This document shows, piece after piece, positions 1 through 7,379 of a stretch of 33,404 nt of DNA (position 1 is its first letter; each line of letters starts with the position of its first letter). The position numbers and the translations under genes are program-made. A model generated the notes under the pieces. The model saw only the letters and a program-made list of their open reading frames with translations, did not search any database and was not told the origin of the DNA. The stretch lies in NCBI GenBank assembly GCA_964569385.1, contig CAZMUM010000045.1, forward strand, positions 1 to 33,404, given 5' to 3'. The stretch comes from JAADHX01 sp964569385. Its GTDB lineage: Bacteria > Actinomycetota > Acidimicrobiia > Acidimicrobiales > Poriferisodalaceae.

Positions 1-55
1 CTGCTCGCTAAAGGACTGCTCGCTAAAGGACTGCTCGCTAAAGGACTGCTCGCTA
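1..55. repeat. 15-bp tandem repeat at the left edge
   Basis: The unit CTGCTCGCTAAAGGA occurs three times perfectly, followed by a partial fourth copy that diverges into TAGTAGA. On the minus strand the unit is in frame with the ATG at 63-61 and encodes the pentapeptide SEQSF. The array reaches the first base of the window, so its real copy number is unknown. Confidence 0.95.
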
Positions 56-63
56 GTAGACAT
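1..63 (-). CDS. 5' end of an unidentified gene with SEQSF repeats (partial)
   Basis: An ATG at 63-61 on the minus strand opens a frame that runs off the left edge after 21 codons. It reads M-S-T followed by three SEQSF pentapeptides and a final SEQ. It lies 44 bases downstream of the nucleotidase stop and on the same strand, so it could be the next gene of that series. No strong ribosome binding site is visible upstream. The repeat length is a multiple of three and the repeat is in frame, which favours real coding sequence, but only the N-terminus is present and no function can be assigned. It could also be a non-coding minisatellite that happens to be open. Confidence 0.4.
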   Translation of the reverse strand, partial: MSTSEQSFSEQSFSEQSFSEQ

Positions 64-107
64 GGTCAAGATCGTTTCATTTCAGGGTGCGTTTTACGAA
101 TGCGGTT

Positions 108-845
108 CTAGTCGTCGAGGAGGCTTGACTGTTCAGACGGCGACGTTTGGTCTCGAGTTGGCGGCGATTCCCGTTCGGCGACGGCTCGATTGGCGACAAG
201 TCGTGCAGATCCGGCATCGATTCCGGGAAGCGACGACTGCACGCCATTCGATTGTGCTGCAAACTCGAGAACCAACTCCTCGACCTCTTCCCATGACTTG
301 GCGCGCGGCCCCGGCAGGTCTTGGTTGTAGGGCTGGTCGAACGCGATTACATCGTTGCCGTAACCCCGAAGAGCAGAGATGTTGTGAGGGGCATCATCGA
401 TGTAGAGATCGGCCTCCACTTCAGGTTTCGCTCCAAGGAAGCAGATGTCTCGATAAGGCAGCCGGTGTTGATCGAGCCATTCCGCAGTGTCGGCGACTGC
501 GATCGCGTGGCCCCAGTTCACGTACAGCCGGTGGGTGATGATACGAATCCAGATTCCAGCATCGGAGAGCCGCCACAACGCCTCAGGGGCGCCAGCCACG
601 ACTGGCATGGTTCGGAACATGCGGTGTTGAAGAACCGCGATTCGGTGCAGACGTTCGAAGTCGCCGTCGGCCAGGCCCCACTCGGAGAAGCCCCACGACC
701 TTTGAAGAGGGAGCGTGTCAGGATTTACGCCGAGTTCCTCAGCCACGATCTGTCGGAAGGCCATGGAGTGGTCGGCACATACACCGTCAAGGTCTACGCC
801 GAGAACGAAGTTTCCGTGGGGCACCCCCTCAGTATCACCCACCAA
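108..845 (-). CDS. HAD-superfamily 5'-nucleotidase (NT5C-like)
   Basis: Predicted cytosolic phosphatase of the haloacid dehalogenase superfamily, closest in motif pattern to 5'(3')-deoxyribonucleotidases of the NT5C type. Motif I, DLDGVCAD, is near residues 18-25 with the nucleophile and acid/base Asp pair. A small hydrophobic strand ending in Thr (RIITH) is motif II. A Lys in GAKPEVEAD and the acidic pair in YIDDAPHN form motifs III and IV. The last 40 residues (Ser/Pro/Glu-rich) look disordered. The start is uncertain: TTG at 845, GTG at 842 and GTG at 824 are all in frame and none has a convincing ribosome binding site. It lies 29 bases downstream of the TetR gene and is probably co-transcribed. 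The substrate is not deducible. Confidence 0.8.
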   Translation of the reverse strand: MVGDTEGVPHGNFVLGVDLDGVCADHSMAFRQIVAEELGVNPDTLPLQRSWGFSEWGLADGDFERLHRIAVLQHRMFRTMPVVAGAPEALWRLSDAGIWIRIITHRLYVNWGHAIAVADTAEWLDQHRLPYRDICFLGAKPEVEADLYIDDAPHNISALRGYGNDVIAFDQPYNQDLPGPRAKSWEEVEELVLEFAAQSNGVQSSLPGIDAGSARLVANRAVAERESPPTRDQTSPSEQSSLLDD

Positions 846-874
846 CGAGGTTGTCAGTGCCCGCCAGGCCGAAG

Positions 875-1552
875 TTAGAAGTTTCCCGTCGTGGCAATGG
901 CCTTGTCGACTGACACTTCGAGCCGTGCTTCGTCTAGGCCGAGCAATCGGAGCACACCAGTCGCGAACGTGCGCTCAAGCACGTCGGCAGCGGGTTCGTC
1001 CTGGGCTGCGACGTGGAGCAGGCACTGGTGTGCGATTCCTAAGAGCATGGATGCCACAGCACCAGGTTCATCGATTTGGAAAAGGCCGGTATCGCGGCCT
1101 TCGCAGACGAGTTGCTCGAGATTCTCGAGCAACTCCTTCGTGGTCTGAAAGAGGTCTCGACCGAGGGATTCGGTCCAGAATCGAGCCCACAGTGGCTCGT
1201 GAATGGAGCGTCGGACCAATACGACCATTGCTACACAGATGCGATCGGCCGAGTCGTCAAAGTCGTCCCCGCGCAGGCGGCGAATGTCGACAATCCAGTC
1301 GGTGACCGCCTGTTGAGACAGCGTCAGGAGAAAGTCCTCACGATTGTCAAAGTGGTTGTAGAACGACCCGAGGGCCACGTCGGCTCGTTCGGTAATGCTT
1401 GAGATCGTCAACCGATGGATGCCAAGCTCGCCGATCGCCCACATTCCAGCGTCTAGGAGAGACTGGCGCGTCTTGGCCCTACGCCGTTCCATGCGGTTGT
1501 TTGGTGGCGGAGTGGTTTGCTCCAGCTCGTTGACGCTATCGCCCTTGTGCAC
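875..1552 (-). CDS. TetR/AcrR-family transcriptional regulator
   Basis: A 225-residue one-component repressor-type regulator. Residues about 27-75 form the N-terminal TetR helix-turn-helix: a helix containing TRQSLLDAG, then TISSITERADVALGSFYNHF, the canonical recognition helix with its GxxYxHF ending. The remaining 150 residues are the helical ligand-binding and dimerisation part, which does not reveal the ligand. The GTG start at 1552 is preceded by GGAG only a few bases away; the ATG at codon 21 lacks a ribosome binding site. The gene sits between the nucleotidase and the two-paralogue/PEP-utiliser unit on the same strand. With an MFS exporter at the far end of that unit, it is a plausible local regulator, but no operator can be proved from sequence alone. 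Confidence 0.9.
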   Translation of the reverse strand: MHKGDSVNELEQTTPPPNNRMERRRAKTRQSLLDAGMWAIGELGIHRLTISSITERADVALGSFYNHFDNREDFLLTLSQQAVTDWIVDIRRLRGDDFDDSADRICVAMVVLVRRSIHEPLWARFWTESLGRDLFQTTKELLENLEQLVCEGRDTGLFQIDEPGAVASMLLGIAHQCLLHVAAQDEPAADVLERTFATGVLRLLGLDEARLEVSVDKAIATTGNF

Positions 1553-1693
1553 TCCACTGTTTCTAGCAGCAAATGGAACACTCCGGATATAGACAGCGTT
1601 CGCACGACTACCTAGTGTAACTATTTGTTAATGATTCGTTCATTTCACCACAGATAGTGGAAGTTACGCCACAGAGTTTCAGCATGTAGGAGA
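1553..1693 (-). promoter_or_regulatory. AT-rich gap upstream of the TetR gene
   Basis: This 141-base gap separates the TetR gene from the paralogue A gene upstream on the same strand and is clearly more AT-rich than its surroundings at about 1570-1665. It contains a short inverted repeat TAAC-N5-GTTA at 1619-1631 that could be part of an operator or promoter. No confident -35/-10 pair was found. A separate promoter for the TetR gene here is inferred from gap length and base composition only. Confidence 0.3.
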
Positions 1694-2890
1694 CTAGTGA
1701 CGCCTAAAGAGGCGTCGCCTACCTTCTCCGAGATCTGGCTCGATGGTCTGTGTTGGCCAGCTCGTCTCGAGGTCGGCGTGGCCCTCGATCCGTACCTGCT
1801 CCAGTTCGGCCTGGGTGTAGGCGGTGTCACTCGGGTCGATAGCGCGGTAGCGGCGTTCGGCAGCCTGAAGCGTGTCTGGCGCGAGGAGATCTGGGGTCAG
1901 GGACACGACGAGCCACTCGGAGCGTGGCGCGACGAAAAGGTATCCGTCGGCGAGCTCGGCGAGGTCGAACGGTGCCGATTCGCCGTCGACCGCGCCTTGG
2001 AGTCCACGGACTCGGACGTTGCCGAGAGTGCTGCGGTTGAGGGCCAGTCCGAAGGTTGACTCGGGGTCGGGGCTGGCAGCAATGAGTTCCTCGACCCGCT
2101 CCAGGACATCGGAATCGTCGATAGCTCCGTGGAACACGACTCTGGCAAGACCCTCGCCCAGCCAGTTGGCTAGGAGGATTCCCGGAGTGAGGATTGGACG
2201 AGAATCGACAAACTCGACGAGGTTCGTGTTTGTCCTTGGACCATCGGCGTAGACCACCGCCCGCTCGCCGCCCCTGAGCACTTCGGCGGTGACAATGTTA
2301 GCCAGGTGCGTCGCGGCGATATCGCGGTAGTGTCCACCTAACCACCAATCGCGCAGTTCGGTCTCGGCTGCGGAGCGTCCGTCGAGCAAGTCTGGATCCT
2401 CGACGTACGACGGAAGCCCCGCGGCTACGACTCGAAATGGGGGCCAGCCCTGGGCCCGGTCTTGATTGTGTTGCCACACCGCATGCAGAACATCGATGTA
2501 CTCGTCGTAGCCAAAACCTATGCCCATGAGGTCGACAAAGAGCCCCACGGCTAACCGTCGATCCCATTCTGACCCTTGACACAGCCGATCGAGGTCTGCC
2601 TGTCGGCGCGAGTTTGTGAACTCCCAAACCAAGTTGGCTACGCCGGCGTTATGAAGGGGACCGATCGACTTCGCCAGAACGTCGAGGTGTTGCGCTACCC
2701 CACGCTGGTCGCCGAGCATTGTGACCTGATGTGTGCTCGCAACCTCGACCAAGTGCTGGATCGGTGTCGTTAGTGCCGACCGTTTGGACGAGGCCGGGGC
2801 TTCTCCATCGCTATTCTGCGTTTGAGCATCTGGTGTTGGTTCGCCTTTGTCGTCTTGACGTGCGGGGCGAACCGCGAAGACGTCATTCAT
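1694..2890 (-). CDS. ChaN/Tiki-like protein, paralogue A (function unknown)
   Basis: A 398-residue soluble protein without signal peptide or membrane segment. The first 40 residues are polar and likely disordered. The rest aligns by eye over its length with the protein at 4776-6029. Shared landmarks include the PPFRV segment, an R-V-containing strand (LARVVFHGAIDD against RVATVLLHQPLDG) and ELADGYLFVAP against HLADGWIFLAP. The N-terminal layout (a hydrophobic strand ending LGDQRGVAQH at 59-68, then helices, then a conserved aromatic segment) resembles the ChaN/Tiki/erythromycin-esterase fold, but the usual Glu-x-His pair is replaced. The fold is inferred and the activity unknown. Its ATG overlaps the PEP-utiliser stop by 8 nt, implying translational coupling. 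Confidence 0.7.
   Translation of the reverse strand: MNDVFAVRPARQDDKGEPTPDAQTQNSDGEAPASSKRSALTTPIQHLVEVASTHQVTMLGDQRGVAQHLDVLAKSIGPLHNAGVANLVWEFTNSRRQADLDRLCQGSEWDRRLAVGLFVDLMGIGFGYDEYIDVLHAVWQHNQDRAQGWPPFRVVAAGLPSYVEDPDLLDGRSAAETELRDWWLGGHYRDIAATHLANIVTAEVLRGGERAVVYADGPRTNTNLVEFVDSRPILTPGILLANWLGEGLARVVFHGAIDDSDVLERVEELIAASPDPESTFGLALNRSTLGNVRVRGLQGAVDGESAPFDLAELADGYLFVAPRSEWLVVSLTPDLLAPDTLQAAERRYRAIDPSDTAYTQAELEQVRIEGHADLETSWPTQTIEPDLGEGRRRLFRRH
1699..1716. repeat. perfect hairpin at the 3' end of paralogue A
   Basis: GACGCCT-AAAG-AGGCGTC is a perfect 7-bp stem with a 4-base loop, lying in the last codons of the paralogue A gene immediately before its stop at 1694-1696. No T-run follows on either strand, so it is not a typical intrinsic terminator. 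It might slow 3' decay or weaken read-through into the TetR gene. Confidence 0.4.
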
Positions 2891-4712
2891 GCTCGCTCGC
2901 CAATCCGTTGGGTAGTTCGAGAATCGTCACTGTGCCTGAATCGCCGTCGACTTCGATCAGTGTTCCATCGGGGATACGTCGGGTGGCGTCGGTAACGCTA
3001 ACAACGCAAGGGATGCCTAGCTCCCGCGAGACAATGATGGCGTGGCTCATTATGGCTCCGACATCGACCACCACCGCCTCGGCTGGAACGAACAACGGTG
3101 TCCACGATGGGTCGGTCAGGCGAGCAATCAACACGTCGCCTGGGCCAAGGGCACCGGGATCGCTTGGGTCAGTCACGGTGCGAGCCCGCCCGCGGGCCGT
3201 CCCGCTGCAACCTGGGAGTCCACTGAGCACCTCGCCTACGCCGACCGGCTCAACTTGGCGATCCCGAGACTGCCAGGTTTCGAAGGGCGGTTGTTCTCCA
3301 ACAAAGAAGAATGGCGGCTCGCGTGAGCCGAGCAATTTGTGCATCTCTGTTCGCTCTCTGATGGTCGCGGCGAACGATGTTGGGTTGGCTAGGTAGTCGT
3401 CGAGCTCGGCGATGGTCACGAACCACATGTCGCCCTTCGTTCCCCCTGAGCGTTCGACCACCCGACGATCTAGCTCTTTGGCGCCAAGACGTACCTCATG
3501 TATGGCCTTGACGATTGTGGTCTTCGACCGTTCTCGGCCCTGGGAGAGCACTCTGGCTGCTCGCAGGACGCGTCTGAAGATGCGTCTGTTGAGCCAATTT
3601 AGCGACTCGACAGCAGCTACCTCGGTGGCGTCACGATCCAGAGCAAGCCTCGCGGTCTGGAGCCTAGGATCGTGATCTTCGGCGGCGCCGCGCATCCTGT
3701 CGATCAGCGTGTAGGCCAGCTTGGGGTCAGTTTCCCAAGTGTCGAAAGCTGTGTCCCACTCGTTGGGCCCGCGCGAACCGAACTCTGTAATGAACTCAGC
3801 GAACGCCGAGTTGAAATCTCGGACTCCTGGAGCATCGGCGCGTAGTTTGAGCTTGTCTTGGACGTGCTCGATTCCCTCGTCGAAGACGGCGCTAAGAAGT
3901 GGACTCTCATTGACTAGGCGGCCGAGGTCCCAGATTGCGTAGGACGGCGCAGCCGATTCGACCTCGCCAAGTCCCCCCAGAAGTTTGACTGCTATCGATT
4001 CATCGTCGAGTGAGTCTCTGCAGATCTTCGAAAGCACGCCAACTGCCAGACCAGCGTTTGAGCTAACGACAAGATGGGTCTCGAACAATTCGTCGAAAAT
4101 ATCGGTGAACCGGTCGACCAACGAGCGCAAGTGGGCGTCGGTGGCCGACTGAATGTCTCCGATCTGAGCGTGAAGCTTGGCGACGATGTTCTTGTCGGCA
4201 TCGAGCCCGGGTAGCTCCGATGTTCTCAGTACGGTGAAGATCGCTTTCAGTGAGCGTGCTGATGCCAGAAGGCTCTTGTCATCGCGATGGTGAACGTGGG
4301 GAGGTGGATTGGCCGCGCCTAAGAACATTCGGTCGACGTCGTCGATTGTCGCGCCGGGCAGGCGGAGGGCCAGGACACGCGAGTACGACAGGTTTAGGTA
4401 TGAATACCCACCGAACACTCCCGAGGCGATGGCGACGTCTGGTCCTTCGGAGAAATCGCGGGCCAGAGTTGCGCCGCCCCGACTCATGGCTCGGCGAAAG
4501 GCGGCTTCGCCAGACTTCCACGACAATGAGAAGCTCAGCGGCATCATAACTTCTGGGAACACTTCACCAGCGTTACCGCGGGTCCATACGTCGAAACGTT
4601 TGCTGGCGGTCGTGGAGACCCATTCGCCAGGGCCTATGGGCTGAAAATAGTTCGTCATAGTGAAGTTCGGGAACATTGTTCCAGATCGGGTTGCACACAC
4701 AGACGCACCCAC
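2883..4712 (-). CDS. PEP-utilising-enzyme-type protein with His swivel domain, lacking ATP-grasp
   Basis: A 609-residue protein related to the C-terminal two thirds of PEP-synthase/rifampicin-phosphotransferase enzymes. Near the N-terminus, WTRGNAGEVFPEVMMPLS (about 43-60) matches the entry of the substrate-binding middle domain. A long helical region follows. Residues about 505-600 form the PEP-utiliser mobile domain, with the phospho-acceptor His near 557 in GAIMSHAIIVSRELGIPCVV. The ATP-grasp domain that normally precedes these parts is absent, and none is encoded elsewhere in the window. The protein may therefore pair with a separate ATP-grasp protein or have lost phosphotransfer. ATG starts at 4712, 4676 and 4658 are all possible, since the domain begins after the third. 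It is sandwiched between paralogues A and B and overlaps A by 8 nt. Confidence 0.8.
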   Translation of the reverse strand: MGASVCATRSGTMFPNFTMTNYFQPIGPGEWVSTTASKRFDVWTRGNAGEVFPEVMMPLSFSLSWKSGEAAFRRAMSRGGATLARDFSEGPDVAIASGVFGGYSYLNLSYSRVLALRLPGATIDDVDRMFLGAANPPPHVHHRDDKSLLASARSLKAIFTVLRTSELPGLDADKNIVAKLHAQIGDIQSATDAHLRSLVDRFTDIFDELFETHLVVSSNAGLAVGVLSKICRDSLDDESIAVKLLGGLGEVESAAPSYAIWDLGRLVNESPLLSAVFDEGIEHVQDKLKLRADAPGVRDFNSAFAEFITEFGSRGPNEWDTAFDTWETDPKLAYTLIDRMRGAAEDHDPRLQTARLALDRDATEVAAVESLNWLNRRIFRRVLRAARVLSQGRERSKTTIVKAIHEVRLGAKELDRRVVERSGGTKGDMWFVTIAELDDYLANPTSFAATIRERTEMHKLLGSREPPFFFVGEQPPFETWQSRDRQVEPVGVGEVLSGLPGCSGTARGRARTVTDPSDPGALGPGDVLIARLTDPSWTPLFVPAEAVVVDVGAIMSHAIIVSRELGIPCVVSVTDATRRIPDGTLIEVDGDSGTVTILELPNGLASEHE

Positions 4713-4775
4713 GCGGCGACAGCCACGGCCAGTGCGGCCTCGGTTACTTCGAGTTCGGGCTCGATCGATGCGGCA

Positions 4776-6029
4776 CTAGGCGCCGACTGCTCTCAAACTC
4801 ATTTCGATGACAGCAGCGGAGGTGTCGACGGCGGTCCGCAAATCCTGAATGCTGTTGTCGGGTCGACGGGAGCTGCCTTGCAACATGCGCCGACGAAGCT
4901 GAGCCAGATCAAACTGCTCGAGTTGGCTCGAAAGCTGTTCTGGGGCTCTCATCTGTTGGAGGGGAGCCAAAAAGATCCAGCCGTCAGCGAGATGTCCTAA
5001 CGGCGAATCGTCGTGGGCGCAGCTGGTGCCGAGAGTTGCGAACGAGCTCCCGCTAACGTCGAATCCGACTGGAAACTTGGGCCCATCGTGGCGAGCGAAC
5101 ACCATGTCGACCAGGCCATCGGCGGCATAGACATGGTCGGGACCGTCACCGGGGCAGCCGTCGAGGGGCTGATGCAGCAGAACCGTCGCCACTCTGTCGG
5201 CGCGTTGGGCAAACAGGTGGTTACCTGCGCCGAGAACCCGATCGCCAACAAGCTCCACATCGAAGCGGTCGTTGTCGACGTGGTAGGGGCGACGATGATG
5301 GGTGAAGGCGTGTCCGGTAGAGCAGGAGATCACAGCTCTGCGTCGTGGCTTCAGAAGCTGCTCGTCGATAACTGAGGCCATGAACCGCGCTGATGGCCCG
5401 CGCGTACGAAGGTGAGGCCACGCCTCAGGCTCCGTGAGGTCGGCGCGATCGGTGACATTGTCGTAGTCGAGGTCGTAGTCGAGTCCGAGAACGCGGAACG
5501 GAGGTGCCAGCTGATCGCGCTGACGGTTGGTCGCCCATGCGGCCCGCAGGACCTCGACCCGGCTCGATGGCACTATGCCATAGCGCATTCCCCAACGAAG
5601 CACTAGCTCGGTAGCTCTTGCCTCGTCGAAGTTGAGGTCGGTCGTGATTTCATCGAGCGCGTCCTGATCGTCGTGGAGCAACCATTCAGCGCCGAGGTTC
5701 CACACCCCAGCGGCGGCAAGAACCGGAACAAGCTCAACCAAGAACTGGCCGGACTGCTCGGTTGGCATTCCCTCGCCGATGAGCACCACATCGTGCAGAG
5801 CCGTAAGCGCAGCGATGTACTCGGCGGGTTCTTGACCGTGGTCGCCAACATGCTGCGATAACTCCGAGACGCGGGAGTTGTCGGCCGGATTCAGGTGGGA
5901 GCGTTTGCGGAATCGCTGAAGCCGGCGCAGCGTTTCGAGGTCGGCGTCACTATCCACGCCTGCTGAGAGTACCGACCGGTGGCTGTTATGCCAATGGTTG
6001 TTTGGGTGCCTGGCGATGACTAGTGGCAC
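4776..6029 (-). CDS. ChaN/Tiki-like protein, paralogue B (function unknown)
   Basis: A 417-residue soluble protein, diverged paralogue of the product at 1694-2890. The core starts near residue 70: DVVLIGEGMPTEQSGQ (about 80-95) is a strand and loop in the position where ChaN/Tiki and erythromycin-esterase-like proteins carry GE-x-H. Then comes a helical segment, APPFRVLGLDYD (175-186), and CSTGHAFTHH (236-245), which is histidine-rich and recalls the C-terminal histidine motif of that superfamily. The catalytic pattern is only partly kept (first His replaced by Met), so enzyme activity is uncertain. The listed start is a GTG at 6029; its first 60 residues are poorly conserved and the true start may lie downstream. 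It is first in the minus-strand unit, 63 bases before the PEP-utiliser gene. Confidence 0.7.
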   Translation of the reverse strand: MPLVIARHPNNHWHNSHRSVLSAGVDSDADLETLRRLQRFRKRSHLNPADNSRVSELSQHVGDHGQEPAEYIAALTALHDVVLIGEGMPTEQSGQFLVELVPVLAAAGVWNLGAEWLLHDDQDALDEITTDLNFDEARATELVLRWGMRYGIVPSSRVEVLRAAWATNRQRDQLAPPFRVLGLDYDLDYDNVTDRADLTEPEAWPHLRTRGPSARFMASVIDEQLLKPRRRAVISCSTGHAFTHHRRPYHVDNDRFDVELVGDRVLGAGNHLFAQRADRVATVLLHQPLDGCPGDGPDHVYAADGLVDMVFARHDGPKFPVGFDVSGSSFATLGTSCAHDDSPLGHLADGWIFLAPLQQMRAPEQLSSQLEQFDLAQLRRRMLQGSSRRPDNSIQDLRTAVDTSAAVIEMSLRAVGA

Positions 6030-6089
6030 TATTTGGCGGTGGCCACCACTAAACCAGTTGCTGAAGTCGTAACCGAAGGTAGCGGTGAC

Positions 6090-7349
6090 GTGGCTGGTAG
6101 GCCCGCCGCAGGGGCCAAGGCCGCCTTTGCAATTGCTTCGTTTAGATCGTTGTGGCTAAACAACGTCTTCTTCTTCTTGGTGATGAACGCCCAACGTTTC
6201 GTGCTCGGTTGGCTCGTACTTGAGGGTCTGGATGGCAACGAACGTACTCAGGGGCTAGTGGTGTTTGCGCTTGGAGTGCCTGCCCTGTTTCTGGTGTTGC
6301 ACGCTGGGAACTGGGCCGATCGGTACAACCGCAAACGACTGTTGGTTGGTTCTCAGATAGCGACGTTAGCGGTAACACTTGTGGCGGCTTCGTTGGTACA
6401 AGCCGATGTTATGACCATCCAACTAGCAATCGTCGTGGCCTTGGCTATGGGCGCTACCACTGCGATTGGTTCACCGGTACGGTCGGCCTTGGTACCGGTG
6501 CTTGTGCCAAGGGCGTTGTTGTTCACTGCGATCGCCGCGACGTCGCTGGCGATGACTTCATCGATGATTCTGGGTCCTGTGGCCGCAAAGTTCGTCGGTG
6601 ACCAGCTTGGATTCGCTGCTGCATTTTGGTTTATGTCGTCATTGCTGGCAGTGGGCCTCGTGGTGCTTCTCCCGATGGAAGTGCCCGCACACGCTCATTC
6701 CGACCCCGCCGCTGCTGGCACAGAACCCGACGCAGCGTCGTACTCGGTTTGGGCTGGCTCGGTTGAGGCTTTTCGCCATGTGGTTCGTGACAGGGCTCTC
6801 AGTCGGTTGTTCTTGTTGCTTACGGTGGCTGGATCGACTGTAAACCCCGCCGTAATGGTCAGCATCCAGGCCTTCGTGAAAGAGGAGTTCGGCCGCAATG
6901 CTGGCGATTCGGCACCAATTCTTGCTGTAATGGGCGTGGGTATCGCGGTGTCATCGTTTGTGGTGATGCGCAAGGGCGACATGGCCAACAAAGGTGCGCT
7001 CTTCCAACGGGCGCTGATGGTTGGCTCGTTGATGACTTTCCTAATGGGGCGCACCACGGAGTACTGGCAACTGCTGCCGCTGTCGCTGATGATGGGTCTT
7101 GGTGGCGGGTTCTACATCAACATGAACCAGGGACTGATTCAGTCGAACACCCCGCAGCGCATGATGGGCAGGGTGATGGCCCTGTACACCCTGATTCAGG
7201 CCGGTCTCCTACCAGTTGGCGCACTCACCCTTGGTTACGTGGGCGGTGCTGTTGGGATGGGCACTGCGATTTCTGGGGCTGGGATCATCTCGCTCGTGGT
7301 GGTGTTGGTCGTGTACTCAACCGATAGCGAGTTCCGCCGCCTTGGTTAA
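6090..7349 (+). CDS. Major facilitator superfamily exporter
   Basis: An integral membrane protein with about 12 hydrophobic segments and a large central loop rich in Pro, Ala and Asp (about 200-220) between two six-helix halves. The MFS signature between helices 2 and 3 is present as GNWADRYNRKRLL. The overall pattern fits the enterobactin-exporter-like MFS_3 group of drug or metabolite effluxers; the substrate is unknown. The chosen start is the GTG at 6090 because GAAGGT lies 9 bases upstream. A TTG at 6033 would add 19 residues but has no ribosome binding site and would leave only three bases before the divergent paralogue B start. Exporter and TetR regulator flank the PEP-utiliser unit, suggesting export of something that unit makes, modifies or detoxifies. 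Confidence 0.88.
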   Translation: MAGRPAAGAKAAFAIASFRSLWLNNVFFFLVMNAQRFVLGWLVLEGLDGNERTQGLVVFALGVPALFLVLHAGNWADRYNRKRLLVGSQIATLAVTLVAASLVQADVMTIQLAIVVALAMGATTAIGSPVRSALVPVLVPRALLFTAIAATSLAMTSSMILGPVAAKFVGDQLGFAAAFWFMSSLLAVGLVVLLPMEVPAHAHSDPAAAGTEPDAASYSVWAGSVEAFRHVVRDRALSRLFLLLTVAGSTVNPAVMVSIQAFVKEEFGRNAGDSAPILAVMGVGIAVSSFVVMRKGDMANKGALFQRALMVGSLMTFLMGRTTEYWQLLPLSLMMGLGGGFYINMNQGLIQSNTPQRMMGRVMALYTLIQAGLLPVGALTLGYVGGAVGMGTAISGAGIISLVVVLVVYSTDSEFRRLG

Positions 7350-7379
7350 CGACGCGCCGATGAGAGCGGCTCGGTTGTG

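Noticed and set aside
1..55. CRISPR array at the left edge
   Set aside because: Direct 15-bp head-to-tail repeats with no spacers; a minisatellite, not CRISPR.
7350..7379. Possible terminator between the convergent exporter and YihY genes
   Set aside because: Only a 4-bp stem (GCCG/CGGC) with a 7-base loop and no T-run.
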